This document shows positions 10,544 through 19,916 of a stretch of DNA of 64,000 nt, piece by piece (the first letter of the stretch is position 1; each line of letters starts with the position of its first letter). The DNA is taken from positions 682,001 through 746,000 of the forward strand of contig NC_014394.1 in the NCBI RefSeq assembly GCF_000145255.1, given 5' to 3'. Source of the DNA: Gallionella capsiferriformans ES-2. GTDB taxonomy: Bacteria; Pseudomonadota; Gammaproteobacteria; Burkholderiales; Gallionellaceae. The translations under genes and the position numbers were made by a program. The notes under the pieces were generated by a model. The model had not been told where the DNA came from and ran no database searches. It saw nothing but the letters and a program-made list of their open reading frames with translations.

Positions 10544-11886
10544 CACTACTGTCCGGTAGATTTTAAGTTCATTTCGCTGTAGCCCTTTATTGACGTGGCT
10601 TTCAGCACGTTTTTGCATTCCGACGATTTCAAATACTATCTGGAATCGCCTTTGGTTAAAAAACCGTATCGTTTGCCCTTTAATCGGCAGACGGAGCGGC
10701 AGCATGAATCGGGGCAAAACAGTTTTCGCACAATTGCTGGACTTCGTGCCGTTCAATCATTTCGAATATCTGACCGAGCGCTTTGCCGCCAACCACGGGA
10801 TCAAGCATTTCTCCGCATGGAGCCAATTCATCTGCATGGCCTATGCACAACTGACCCGGCGCGATGGCTTGCGTGATTTGGTTGCCTGTCTCAATTCTCA
10901 GAAGAGCAAGCTTTACCATATCGGTATCCGCAGCAAAGTATCCCGTTCCACACTGGCCGATGCCAACGAACGGCGCGACTGGCGGCTGTTCGAGGCACTC
11001 GGCCATCGTTTGATCTCCATAGCGCTCGAACTGTACCGGGACGAGGACATCGGCCTGGGACTCAAAGAACCGCTCTACGCCATGGACTCGACCACCATCG
11101 ATCTGTGCCTGACGCTGTTCCCCTGGGCGGAATTTCGTTCAACCAAGGCCGCCGTCAAAGCGCACACCATCATTGATCTGCGCGGTTCAATCCCTGTGTT
11201 TCTGTCCATTACCACCGGCAAGGTTCACGATGTCAATCTGCTCGACGTGATCCCATTCCCCGCTGGCACCATCGTCGTCATTGATCGGGGCTACCTGCAC
11301 TTCGCCAGATTGTATGCGCTACACCAGCGCCAAGTTACCTTTGTCATCCGCGCAAAGAACAATCTCCGCTTTACCTGGATTGCGTCGCGCGAAGTGGACA
11401 AAGCCACTGGATTACGCTGCGATCAAACCATACTGCTGGCGACACCCAAATCAAAAACCGCTTACCCGGAACGCCTGCGCCGGGTTTCTTTCCGCGACCC
11501 GGAAACCGGCAAGCATTTGGTGTTCCTGACCAATCGCTTCGATTTGCCCGCGCTGACCATCGCCAATATCTACAAAAATCGCTGGCAAATCGAACTGTTC
11601 TTCAAGTGGCTCAAGCAAAACCTTGCCATCAAACATTTCTATGGCAATTCCCTCAATGCCGTCAAATCCCAAATCTGGATCGCAATATGCGTTTACCTGC
11701 TGGTCAGCATTGCCAAAAAACAGCTCAATCTTCCTGCCTCCCAGCAGATTTTACTGAATCTTTTTGAGGTCAATATGTTCGATAAAACCCCAATAAATCA
11801 AATGGTTGCAAATGCGATACAGAATCTTGACGAACCGGACATCAGTAAACAATTGAATCTATTCGATTTTTAACCGGACAGTAGTG
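10544..11886 (+). mobile_element. Complete IS4-family insertion sequence, 1343 bp
   Basis: The ends are a perfect 14-bp inverted repeat: CACTACTGTCCGGT at 10544-10557 and its complement at 11873-11886. The element is bounded by the 9-bp direct repeat ATAAGAAGT (10535-10543 and 11887-11895). One intact transposase gene fills it, and its TAA stop shares a base with the right inverted repeat. It lies beside the REP-like repeats and ends 12 bp before the first base of the hppA stop codon, so no gene is broken. Intact ends, intact gene and an unmutated duplication argue that it is young and may be active. Confidence 0.93.
10704..11873 (+). CDS. IS4-family transposase (DDE type, DUF4372 N-terminus)
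   Basis: Transposase of 389 residues. The N-terminal MNRGKTVFAQLLDFVPFNHFEYL segment is the DUF4372 type found in one IS4 subgroup. The catalytic DDE residues can be placed as D in YAMDSTTIDL, D in IVVIDRGYLH and E in the IS4 signature YKNRWQIELFFKWLKQ. I chose the ATG at 10704 because it starts the conserved domain; the frame is open upstream to 10590. The gene is uninterrupted. Confidence 0.93.
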   Translation: MNRGKTVFAQLLDFVPFNHFEYLTERFAANHGIKHFSAWSQFICMAYAQLTRRDGLRDLVACLNSQKSKLYHIGIRSKVSRSTLADANERRDWRLFEALGHRLISIALELYRDEDIGLGLKEPLYAMDSTTIDLCLTLFPWAEFRSTKAAVKAHTIIDLRGSIPVFLSITTGKVHDVNLLDVIPFPAGTIVVIDRGYLHFARLYALHQRQVTFVIRAKNNLRFTWIASREVDKATGLRCDQTILLATPKSKTAYPERLRRVSFRDPETGKHLVFLTNRFDLPALTIANIYKNRWQIELFFKWLKQNLAIKHFYGNSLNAVKSQIWIAICVYLLVSIAKKQLNLPASQQILLNLFEVNMFDKTPINQMVANAIQNLDEPDISKQLNLFDF

Positions 11887-11895
11887 ATAAGAAGT
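11887..11895. repeat. Right target-site duplication of the IS4 element
   Basis: ATAAGAAGT, identical to 10535-10543. The hppA stop codon begins three bases beyond it. Confidence 0.9.
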
Positions 11896-11898
11896 GTG

Positions 11899-13920
11899 TC
11901 AGAGCAAGGGTACGATCATTAGGGCGACGATATTGATGATCTTGATCAGCGGATTAATCGCCGGACCTGCGGTGTCTTTATAAGGATCGCCCACGGTGTC
12001 ACCCGTGACAGCGGCCTTGTGGGCTTCAGAACCTTTGCCGCCGAAGTTGCCTTCCTCGATGTATTTCTTGGCGTTATCCCATGCGCCCCCGCCAACCGTC
12101 ATCGAGATGGCGACGAAGATGCCGGTGATGATGGTGCCGACCAGCACGCCGCCCAGTGCCTGCGGGCCCAGCGTCAGACCGACGACGACGGGAACGGCAA
12201 CCGGCAACAGGGAGGGGACGATCATTTCACGGATGGCGGCTTTGGTGAGCATGTCGACACAGGTGCCGTATTCCGGTTTCCCGGTCCCTTCCATGATGCC
12301 GGGGATTTCCCTGAACTGGCGGCGCACTTCAACCACCACTGCACCCGCCGCACGGCCGACGGCTTCCATGCCCATGGCACCGAACAGATAGGGAATCATG
12401 CCGCCGATAAAGAGCCCGACGATGACCATGTGGTTGGATAAATCGAAGCTCGTCACGACACCGAGATGCGCTTCCAGTGCGTGGGTGTAGTCGGCGAACA
12501 GCACGAGGGCGGCCAGCCCTGCCGAGCCGATGGCATAGCCTTTGGTGACAGCTTTGGTGGTGTTACCCACGGCGTCCAGTGCATCGGTAATGACGCGCAC
12601 TTCATCGGGCAGTTTGGACATTTCAGCGATGCCGCCTGCGTTATCGGTGATCGGGCCGTAGGCATCGAGCGCTACGATAATGCCGGTCATTGACAGCATC
12701 GCGGTGGCGGCAATGGCAATGCCATAGAGTCCGGCCATCGAATAGGCGCCCATGATCGCCATACAGACCACAATCACGGGGGCAGCGGTCGATTTCATTG
12801 AGACGCCTAAGCCTGCGATGATGTTGGTGCCGTGACCCGTGGTGGAGGCTGCCGCGATGTGGCGTACCGGCGCGTATTCGGTGGCGGTGTAGTATTCGGT
12901 AATCCATACCAGCGCTGCGGTGAGCAGCAGACCGATCACGGTCGAGCCATACAGTGCATCGACGCTATATACCCCGTTGTTGCCCATGATCCATTGCGTT
13001 AACGGATAGAAGGCGATCAGCGCCAGAACGGCGGAAACAGCCAGTCCGCGATACAACGCGTTCATGATCTTGCCGCCGGGTCGAGCCTTGACGAAGTAAG
13101 TTCCGACGATGGACGCGATGATGGAGAAACCGCCCAGCACCAGCGGATAAATGACTGCGTTCTCACCTGCATTGGTCATCAGCAGTCCGCCTAGCATCAT
13201 GGTGGCGATGATGGTGACCGCATAAGTTTCGAACAAGTCTGCGGCCATTCCGGCACAATCGCCGACATTGTCGCCGACGTTGTCAGCGATCACCGCCGGA
13301 TTGCGCGGGTCGTCCTCGGGGATGCCGGCTTCGACTTTACCTACCAGATCGGCACCGACATCGGCTCCCTTGGTGAAAATGCCGCCGCCTAATCGCGCGA
13401 AGATGGAGATGAGCGAGCCGCCAAAACCTAAGCCGATCAGCGCGTGAGTCGCATCGTTCATGGACGCGCCGGTATTGATCAAAAATGCGTAATAGCCCGC
13501 GACGCCCAGCAGGCCTAAACCGACCACCAGCATGCCGGTAATCGCGCCTCCCTTGAAGGAGACATCCAGTGCCGCGTTGAGGCTCTCCTTGGCGGCTTCT
13601 GCGGTGCGGATATTGGCGCGCACCGACACGTTCATACCGATGAAGCCGGCAGCGCCCGAGAGTAGTGCGCCGATGGCGAAGCCAATGGCAGTTTGCCAGC
13701 CTAAGGCTGCGAAGATGACGATAAACAGAATGGCGCCGACGATGGCGATGGTCAGATATTGGCGGGCCAGATAGGCGGATGCGCCTTCTTGGATGGCGGC
13801 GGCGATTTCTCGCATTCGCTCACTGCCGGTGGGTTTGGCGAGGATCCATTTGATTGAAAACACGCCATACAAGATTGCAACAACGGAGCACAACAGCGCA
13901 AAGCCTAGGCCATCTGACAT
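11899..13920 (-). CDS. hppA: Membrane-bound proton-translocating pyrophosphatase, K+-independent type
   Basis: Integral membrane H+-PPase of 673 residues that couples hydrolysis of pyrophosphate to ion pumping. The substrate motif [20 protein letters not shown] and the following [22 protein letters not shown] acidic block are intact. The segment [18 protein letters not shown] has lysine where K+-dependent enzymes have alanine, so this should be the K+-independent, H+-pumping class (family knowledge). Start at 13920 ([10 protein letters not shown]) has a GGGAG ribosome binding site; the frame extends upstream without support. An IS4 element lies just after the stop codon. Confidence 0.95.
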   Translation of the reverse strand: MSDGLGFALLCSVVAILYGVFSIKWILAKPTGSERMREIAAAIQEGASAYLARQYLTIAIVGAILFIVIFAALGWQTAIGFAIGALLSGAAGFIGMNVSVRANIRTAEAAKESLNAALDVSFKGGAITGMLVVGLGLLGVAGYYAFLINTGASMNDATHALIGLGFGGSLISIFARLGGGIFTKGADVGADLVGKVEAGIPEDDPRNPAVIADNVGDNVGDCAGMAADLFETYAVTIIATMMLGGLLMTNAGENAVIYPLVLGGFSIIASIVGTYFVKARPGGKIMNALYRGLAVSAVLALIAFYPLTQWIMGNNGVYSVDALYGSTVIGLLLTAALVWITEYYTATEYAPVRHIAAASTTGHGTNIIAGLGVSMKSTAAPVIVVCMAIMGAYSMAGLYGIAIAATAMLSMTGIIVALDAYGPITDNAGGIAEMSKLPDEVRVITDALDAVGNTTKAVTKGYAIGSAGLAALVLFADYTHALEAHLGVVTSFDLSNHMVIVGLFIGGMIPYLFGAMGMEAVGRAAGAVVVEVRRQFREIPGIMEGTGKPEYGTCVDMLTKAAIREMIVPSLLPVAVPVVVGLTLGPQALGGVLVGTIITGIFVAISMTVGGGAWDNAKKYIEEGNFGGKGSEAHKAAVTGDTVGDPYKDTAGPAINPLIKIINIVALMIVPLL

Positions 13921-14015
13921 GATTTTCTCCCTGAGTTGAACCGCTATAATTAACGCCACTCGGTCAGTGTTTCCTGACGCTCGCAATCATAGCAGTATCG
14001 GAGCGCAGTGCGAAA

Positions 14016-15133
<1,118 letters not shown>

Positions 15134-15907
15134 CTACTCACAACTAACCGTTTTTTTAAATATTTCTATTGCTGCCTGCAAATCTTCTGCGGTGTCAACG
15201 CCAGCCGGCGGGGCGGAATCTGCGATGACCACACCGATTTTGTAGCCATGATACAGCGCCCGCAATTGTTCGAGCGATTCGTATTGTTCAACCGGAGTGG
15301 TCCAAAGCTGACCGTAATCGCGCAAAAAGCTGGCGCGATAGGCATAGATGCCGATATGTCTGAGCACGGGTAAGTCGGCCGGTAAGCCGACTCCTGCGGC
15401 AAAGGCATCGCGCGGATAGGGGATGGGCGCGCGGCTGAAATACATCGCATTGCCTTGTTTGTCGAGCACGGCCTTGACGATGTTCGGATTACGCATCGAC
15501 GCTTCGTCGTGCAGGGTGTGGCAGGCGGTGGCTATCGCGCATTCCGGATGTTCGTGCAGGTGCTGCGCGACCGCGCGTATCAGTTCCGGCGGCATCAGGG
15601 GTTCATCGCCCTGCACATTGACGACGATCGTCTCGTCCGGCCAGCCCTGACGCTCGACAACTTCTGCAATGCGATCCGTGCCGCTGATATGGGTGTCGCG
15701 CGTGAGGCAGGCCTTAAAGCCATGTTCATGCACCACGTTGGCGATTGCGTGATGGTCGGTGGCGATCCAGATGTGCTGTGCGCCGCTTTTGGCTGCCTGT
15801 TCGGCGACGCGCACGATCATGGGCTTGCCCGCGATGTGGAGCAGTGGCTTGCCGGGCAGTCGGGTGGACGCATGGCGTGCCGGGATGACGACGTTAAACG
15901 CGATCAT
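15134..15907 (-). CDS. kdsB: 3-deoxy-manno-octulosonate cytidylyltransferase (CMP-Kdo synthetase)
   Basis: Activates Kdo with CTP for attachment to lipid A; 257 residues. Characteristic stretches are [17 protein letters not shown] at residues 6-22, [11 protein letters not shown] near 50, [16 protein letters not shown] near 95, and [12 protein letters not shown] near 190. Sits between lpxK and adk in a leftward envelope operon. The C-terminal few codons lie in the repetitive DNA that also fills the spacer before adk. Confidence 0.95.
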   Translation of the reverse strand: MIAFNVVIPARHASTRLPGKPLLHIAGKPMIVRVAEQAAKSGAQHIWIATDHHAIANVVHEHGFKACLTRDTHISGTDRIAEVVERQGWPDETIVVNVQGDEPLMPPELIRAVAQHLHEHPECAIATACHTLHDEASMRNPNIVKAVLDKQGNAMYFSRAPIPYPRDAFAAGVGLPADLPVLRHIGIYAYRASFLRDYGQLWTTPVEQYESLEQLRALYHGYKIGVVIADSAPPAGVDTAEDLQAAIEIFKKTVSCE

Positions 15908-15919
15908 GGTAGTCTCAAC

Positions 15920-16105
15920 TTAGAGTGCTTCGGCTTCTTCGGGCGTCAGTTTGCGTGCTTCGTCGGCCAGCATCACCGGAATGCCGTCGGCAATTTTGAA
16001 TGCCAGGCGGTCTGCGCGGCAAATTAATTCCTGCTCGGCTTTGCGGTAAATCAGCGGGGATTTGCACAGCGGGCAGACCAGAATGTCGAGCAGTTTAGCG
16101 TCCAT
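15920..16105 (-). CDS. Trm112/YcaR-family small protein
   Basis: A 61-residue protein ([20 protein letters not shown] start) with a CPLC pair followed by a lone Cys ([10 protein letters not shown]) and the [15 protein letters not shown] end that typifies the YcaR/Trm112 family. Such genes are commonly found between lpxK and kdsB in proteobacteria; the exact role is uncertain. I use the ATG at 16105, three codons inside the open frame, giving an 11-base overlap with the end of lpxK. Confidence 0.88.
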   Translation of the reverse strand: MDAKLLDILVCPLCKSPLIYRKAEQELICRADRLAFKIADGIPVMLADEARKLTPEEAEAL

Positions 16106-17075
16106 GAATGGCAATCTTTCGCAGTAGTTGGTCGGTCAGGGCTGGTTCAATCAGGGCATCGACACGCAATACCCAATATTTATCATCAGCGAATGCAGCG
16201 CATTTTACCGCATCTTTTTCAGTCAGGAGTAGTGCATCGCAATCCTGATAAATCAGTTCGCCCGATGTGTAGGGGTGATGGTCCGGAAATGCATGGGGCG
16301 TGACGGTCAGCCCCAGTGTGGCCAGATGGTCGAAGTAGCGTTGCGGGTGGCCGATGCCGGCGATTGCGTGCACGCGTAACTTCTTGAAATCGAGTGCTGT
16401 TGCCGTTTTTTCCGGATCGGTTAAATTGTAGAAAATGTCGCCCGACAATTGCATCGAATACTGGCCCGGATCGGTTTTTCCACCGTTGATTACCACGGCA
16501 TCGACGGATGCCAGTCGTGAAACGGGTTCACGCAGGGGGCCTGCAGGGAGCAGATAGCTGTTGCCGAAACGGCGCACGCCGTCGATGACGACGATTTCCA
16601 TATCGCGCTGCAGGCGGTAATGCTGCAGGCCATCGTCACACAGGATCACATCGCATAAAGGATGGGCTTGTATCGCCGCCTGCGCGGTGGCAACCCGGTC
16701 ACGCCCCACCCAGACGGGGCAAATGTTGCGCTGTGCCATCAGCTTTGGTTCGTCGCCGACCTGTTCTGCGGTGCTCTCGGGGGTGACGGCCTGCTGCGCT
16801 TTATTTCCGCCGAAGCCGCGGCTGATGATGACAGGGTGATGGCCTGCATGTGTTAGTTGCTGTGCCAGCTTCAGGGTCAACGGGGTTTTTCCGGTGCCGC
16901 CTACGCTGATATTGCCGATGATGGCAACCGTCACAGGCAATTTAAAACTGTGCAGCAGCCGGCACCGGTACAGCGTGCGGCGCAGGGCTACTAGTGCGCC
17001 GAACAGCCAGCTTGCAGGCAGCAGGATCAGGTGTCGCCAGTTACGCTGATACCAGTGCGCCTCAATACCTGCCAT
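16095..17075 (-). CDS. lpxK: Tetraacyldisaccharide 4'-kinase LpxK
   Basis: Membrane-associated kinase that phosphorylates the 4' position of the lipid A disaccharide; 326 residues. An N-terminal hydrophobic segment ([19 protein letters not shown]) precedes the P-loop [18 protein letters not shown] at about residues 54-71, and the [21 protein letters not shown] segment is typical. It follows exbD by five bases and overlaps the Trm112-like gene. Confidence 0.95.
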   Translation of the reverse strand: MAGIEAHWYQRNWRHLILLPASWLFGALVALRRTLYRCRLLHSFKLPVTVAIIGNISVGGTGKTPLTLKLAQQLTHAGHHPVIISRGFGGNKAQQAVTPESTAEQVGDEPKLMAQRNICPVWVGRDRVATAQAAIQAHPLCDVILCDDGLQHYRLQRDMEIVVIDGVRRFGNSYLLPAGPLREPVSRLASVDAVVINGGKTDPGQYSMQLSGDIFYNLTDPEKTATALDFKKLRVHAIAGIGHPQRYFDHLATLGLTVTPHAFPDHHPYTSGELIYQDCDALLLTEKDAVKCAAFADDKYWVLRVDALIEPALTDQLLRKIAIHGR

Positions 17076-17080
17076 GCCGG

Positions 17081-17500
17081 CTAGTTCGCTTCGTTCTGTG
17101 TGGCGAAGGTGATGCGGCCGTAGCCTGCCTGTCTTGCGGCTTCCATCACGTTGATGACGGCCTGATGCGGCGTCTTGGCATCAGCATTGATGACGATGAC
17201 AGGATCGGTCTGCGATCCAGCCGCCGTTTTCAGTGCGGCGGCTAACGCGCTGATATCGGTGAACTTCAACGTCGCGTTGTTGATTGCATAATGAGCGCTA
17301 GCATCGATGGCGACGTTGACGGGCTGCGCTGTCTGAGCTTCTGCGCTGCCGCCCGCCTGCGGCAGATTGATCTGCAATTCGGAATATTTGGCGTAGCTGG
17401 TGGTGACCATCAAAAAGATCAGAATCACCAGCAGTACGTCTATCATCGGAATCAGATTGATTTCCGGTTCTTCACGAGTGCGTCCGCGTTGAAAATTCAT
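17081..17500 (-). CDS. exbD: ExbD/TolR-family biopolymer transport protein
   Basis: A 139-residue protein with a short cytoplasmic N-terminus, one membrane helix (INLIPMIDVLLVILIFLMVTTSY, residues about 15-37, carrying the proton-channel Asp at D22) and a periplasmic domain. It energises outer-membrane processes together with ExbB. It is encoded three bases after exbB and directly before lpxK, an arrangement common in betaproteobacteria, where the pair may serve envelope assembly rather than TonB; no tonB is in view. Confidence 0.92.
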   Translation of the reverse strand: MNFQRGRTREEPEINLIPMIDVLLVILIFLMVTTSYAKYSELQINLPQAGGSAEAQTAQPVNVAIDASAHYAINNATLKFTDISALAAALKTAAGSQTDPVIVINADAKTPHQAVINVMEAARQAGYGRITFATQNEAN

Positions 17501-17503
17501 CGT

Positions 17504-18112
17504 TTAACCTTTGCGCTGACCATGCACGATTTCGACCAGCTTGATCGCCTGCTGCTCCATCTCTATGGTCAGGCTGTCGGCCTTGGCACGGAAATGACGG
17601 TAAAAAATCATGCTGGGGATCGCGACGATCAGGCCGAAGGCGGTGTTGTACAGCGCGACAGAAATACCGTGCGCCAGAATCGCCGGACTGTTGCCGGCCG
17701 CCGTTTGGGCACCGAAAATTTCGATCATGCCCACTACGGTGCCGAACAATCCCAGTAAGGGGCTGATCGATGCGATGGTGCCGAGCGTGGTGAGAAAATG
17801 TTCCAGATCGTGCGAGGTTGCGCGTCCTGCTTCCTCGATCGACTCTTTCATGATTTCAGGCGTGCTCTTGATGTTCTTGAGGCCGGCGGCAAAAATGCAC
17901 CCCAGAGGCGAGTGTTTGGCAAGTTTAGCCAGCATGCCTTCGCTGACACCGCGCTGCTTGAGTTCCTTGACCACTTCATCGAGTAATCCCGACGGCGCAA
18001 TGCGACTGCTGCGCAGATAAATGAGTCGCTCGGTGATTAAACCGGTGGCAATGATGGACGCAAAAATCAAAAACCAGATCGGCCAGCCAGCCGCTTCTAC
18101 GATTGCAAACAC
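17504..18112 (-). CDS. exbB: MotA/TolQ/ExbB proton channel family protein
   Basis: A 202-residue membrane protein with three predicted helices (residues about 9-27, 106-130 and 147-170), including the signature TLGTIASISPLLGLFGTVVGMIEIF. It partners ExbD. A GTG start is used, with GGAG about eight bases upstream. First gene of the leftward exbB-exbD-lpxK-kdsB-adk operon. Confidence 0.92.
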   Translation of the reverse strand: MFAIVEAAGWPIWFLIFASIIATGLITERLIYLRSSRIAPSGLLDEVVKELKQRGVSEGMLAKLAKHSPLGCIFAAGLKNIKSTPEIMKESIEEAGRATSHDLEHFLTTLGTIASISPLLGLFGTVVGMIEIFGAQTAAGNSPAILAHGISVALYNTAFGLIVAIPSMIFYRHFRAKADSLTIEMEQQAIKLVEIVHGQRKG

Positions 18113-18303
18113 GGGTATTCTCCAAATGTGCTTAAATTGTCAAATGTACGCCGTTTCAAACTACGGGCGGCGGATTTTTCAAGGATTGATAACGCGTAAC
18201 TGTAGCGTGTCGCGACCGGTTGAGCAAGACATCTCAAGCAGTTGTTAATAAGATTGCGCTAATCCCACGTTATCAAAGCATATTTTAGTTTACCCACAAT
18301 ATC

Positions 18304-18324
18304 TGTGGATAACTCTGTGGATAA
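18304..18324 (+). promoter_or_regulatory. Pair of DnaA-box sequences
   Basis: TGTGGATAA occurs twice, at 18304-18312 and 18316-18324; its complement TTATCCACA is the strongest consensus DnaA box. The copies are in the same orientation, 12 bp apart start to start, and a degenerate TTACCCACA lies just upstream (about 18291-18299). DnaA could regulate xseA or exbB, or be titrated here. No other origin features are seen. Confidence 0.6.
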
Positions 18325-18385
18325 AGCCGCGTGCTTATGCTTTAAAGCGGTGAGCCGTAAGGGTTTTTCTTATGCTGCCTGTTTT

Positions 18386-18412
18386 TTGACAAGATAGATT
18401 ATCTTTTATAAT
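18386..18412 (+). promoter_or_regulatory. xseA promoter
   Basis: A perfect -35 TTGACA (18386-18391) and a perfect -10 TATAAT (18407-18412) are separated by 15 bp, two short of optimal. It points at xseA, leaving a leader of about 85-90 nt. Confidence 0.6.
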
Positions 18413-18506
18413 CAATGTGTTGGTGTAAGTGTTGCGGTTTTGTTGCGGAGGAATGCTCGCTATGCGCCGTGTTCTCTGGGTTTGTGAATAATTCTGGATT
18501 GTCAAT

Positions 18507-19850
18507 ATGTCTGAATACATTTTTTTAGATACAAAACCGCGCGTGCTGCAGGTTTCTGAACTCACCCGTGCAATCAATCAGTTACTGGAAGGAAATGTGC
18601 CGGCGCTATGGGTGCGCGGCGAAATATCCAATCTGGTCAAAGCCGCTTCCGGACACTGGTATTTCGCGCTCAAGGACGAACAGGCGCAGGTGCGCTGTGT
18701 GATGTTTCGTCACAAGAATCAATCGCTGGACAGCACGATTGCGAATGGGAGTCAGGTTGAGTTGCTCGCGGTTGCCTCCCTCTACGAGGCGCGCGGTGAT
18801 TTTCAGCTGACCGTCGAACAACTGCGGCCGGCAGGATTAGGCGTGTTATATGAACAGTTCGCCAGGCTTAAACAAAAACTGGAGGATGAAGGCTTATTCG
18901 ATGCGACATGTAAACGCGCGTTGCCGGCGTTTCCACGGCGTGTTGGGATCATCACCTCGCCTCAGGCCGCTGCATTGCGCGATGTGTTGACGACTTTGAA
19001 GCGGCGTCTGCCGGGTGTTCCGGTTATTTTGTACCCGACGCCGGTGCAAGGGGCGGGCAGTGCGGAAAAAATTGCCGACGCCATCCAGACGGCCTGTGAA
19101 CGCAATGAGTGCAGCGTGCTGATCCTGTGTCGGGGCGGCGGCAGTATCGAGGATTTATGGTCGTTCAACGAGGAAGTAGTCGCCCGTGCCATCTTTGCCA
19201 GCGCTATTCCGATTGTCAGCGGCGTCGGGCATGAGACGGATTTTACCATTGCCGATTTTGTGGCTGACGAGCGTGCACCCACACCGACCGCCGCAGCGCA
19301 GCGTGCTGTGCCCGATCGCGAGACGTTGCTCAAAGGTTTGCGGGATACGGCGCAGCATTTATTGCGTTCGCAGCGCAACCGTCTGCAAAACGCCATGCAA
19401 GCGCTCGATTATCTGCAGCGTCGCGTGGTTCATCCGGCAGAGCAATTAAAGCAAAAATCGACCGTGCTCGATCAGATGCAACAGCGTTTACAGCGTAATT
19501 TTTCGCACGGACTGCAGCAGGAACAGTGGCGCTGTAAGTCCTATACGCATCGGCTGCGCGGTGCGGGCAGCGATTTTCGCCGCATGCAGGATAAACTCGT
19601 GCATCAATCAGCGCGTCTGGTACAGGCGATGCAAACCGGGCAAAGCCGTAAACAGGTGAGACTAGCGACTGCAGGCCAGCATTTGGGGTTGCTCAATCCG
19701 GCACAGGTGCTGGCGCGGGGCTATAGTCTGGTGCAGCATAGTGACGGGCGTCTGGTCTGTGCTGCCGAGCAGCTGGCGACGGGCGATACATTGCGTATCA
19801 CCTTTGCATCCGGCTGGGCGACAACTGAAGTGACTGAGCGGGGCGTCTGA
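18507..19850 (+). CDS. xseA: Exodeoxyribonuclease VII large subunit
   Basis: Catalytic subunit of the single-strand-specific exonuclease VII; 447 residues. The N-terminal OB fold begins with LQVSELTRAINQLLEGNVPALWVRGEISN. The core has RVGIITSPQAAALRDVL, CRGGGSIEDLWSFNEE and GVGHETDFTIADFVADERAPTPTAAA, the family's active-site blocks. A long coiled-coil segment (residues about 270-390) and a short strand-rich end follow. Not operonic with an xseB in this window. Confidence 0.96.
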   Translation: MSEYIFLDTKPRVLQVSELTRAINQLLEGNVPALWVRGEISNLVKAASGHWYFALKDEQAQVRCVMFRHKNQSLDSTIANGSQVELLAVASLYEARGDFQLTVEQLRPAGLGVLYEQFARLKQKLEDEGLFDATCKRALPAFPRRVGIITSPQAAALRDVLTTLKRRLPGVPVILYPTPVQGAGSAEKIADAIQTACERNECSVLILCRGGGSIEDLWSFNEEVVARAIFASAIPIVSGVGHETDFTIADFVADERAPTPTAAAQRAVPDRETLLKGLRDTAQHLLRSQRNRLQNAMQALDYLQRRVVHPAEQLKQKSTVLDQMQQRLQRNFSHGLQQEQWRCKSYTHRLRGAGSDFRRMQDKLVHQSARLVQAMQTGQSRKQVRLATAGQHLGLLNPAQVLARGYSLVQHSDGRLVCAAEQLATGDTLRITFASGWATTEVTERGV

Positions 19851-19916
19851 ACCTGTACCGGTCGAATTGATGGATAATTCGCGACTGAATCGAAAAACCG
19901 CTGTTGAGGAGTGCAT

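Larger units (their letters stand above)
18113..18506. other. Divergent intergenic region between exbB and xseA
   Basis: A 394-bp AT-rich region separating divergent operons. It holds two DnaA-box sequences (18304-18324) and a consensus promoter for xseA (18386-18412), both listed separately. No ORF longer than a fragment and no RNA gene is recognised. Confidence 0.6.
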
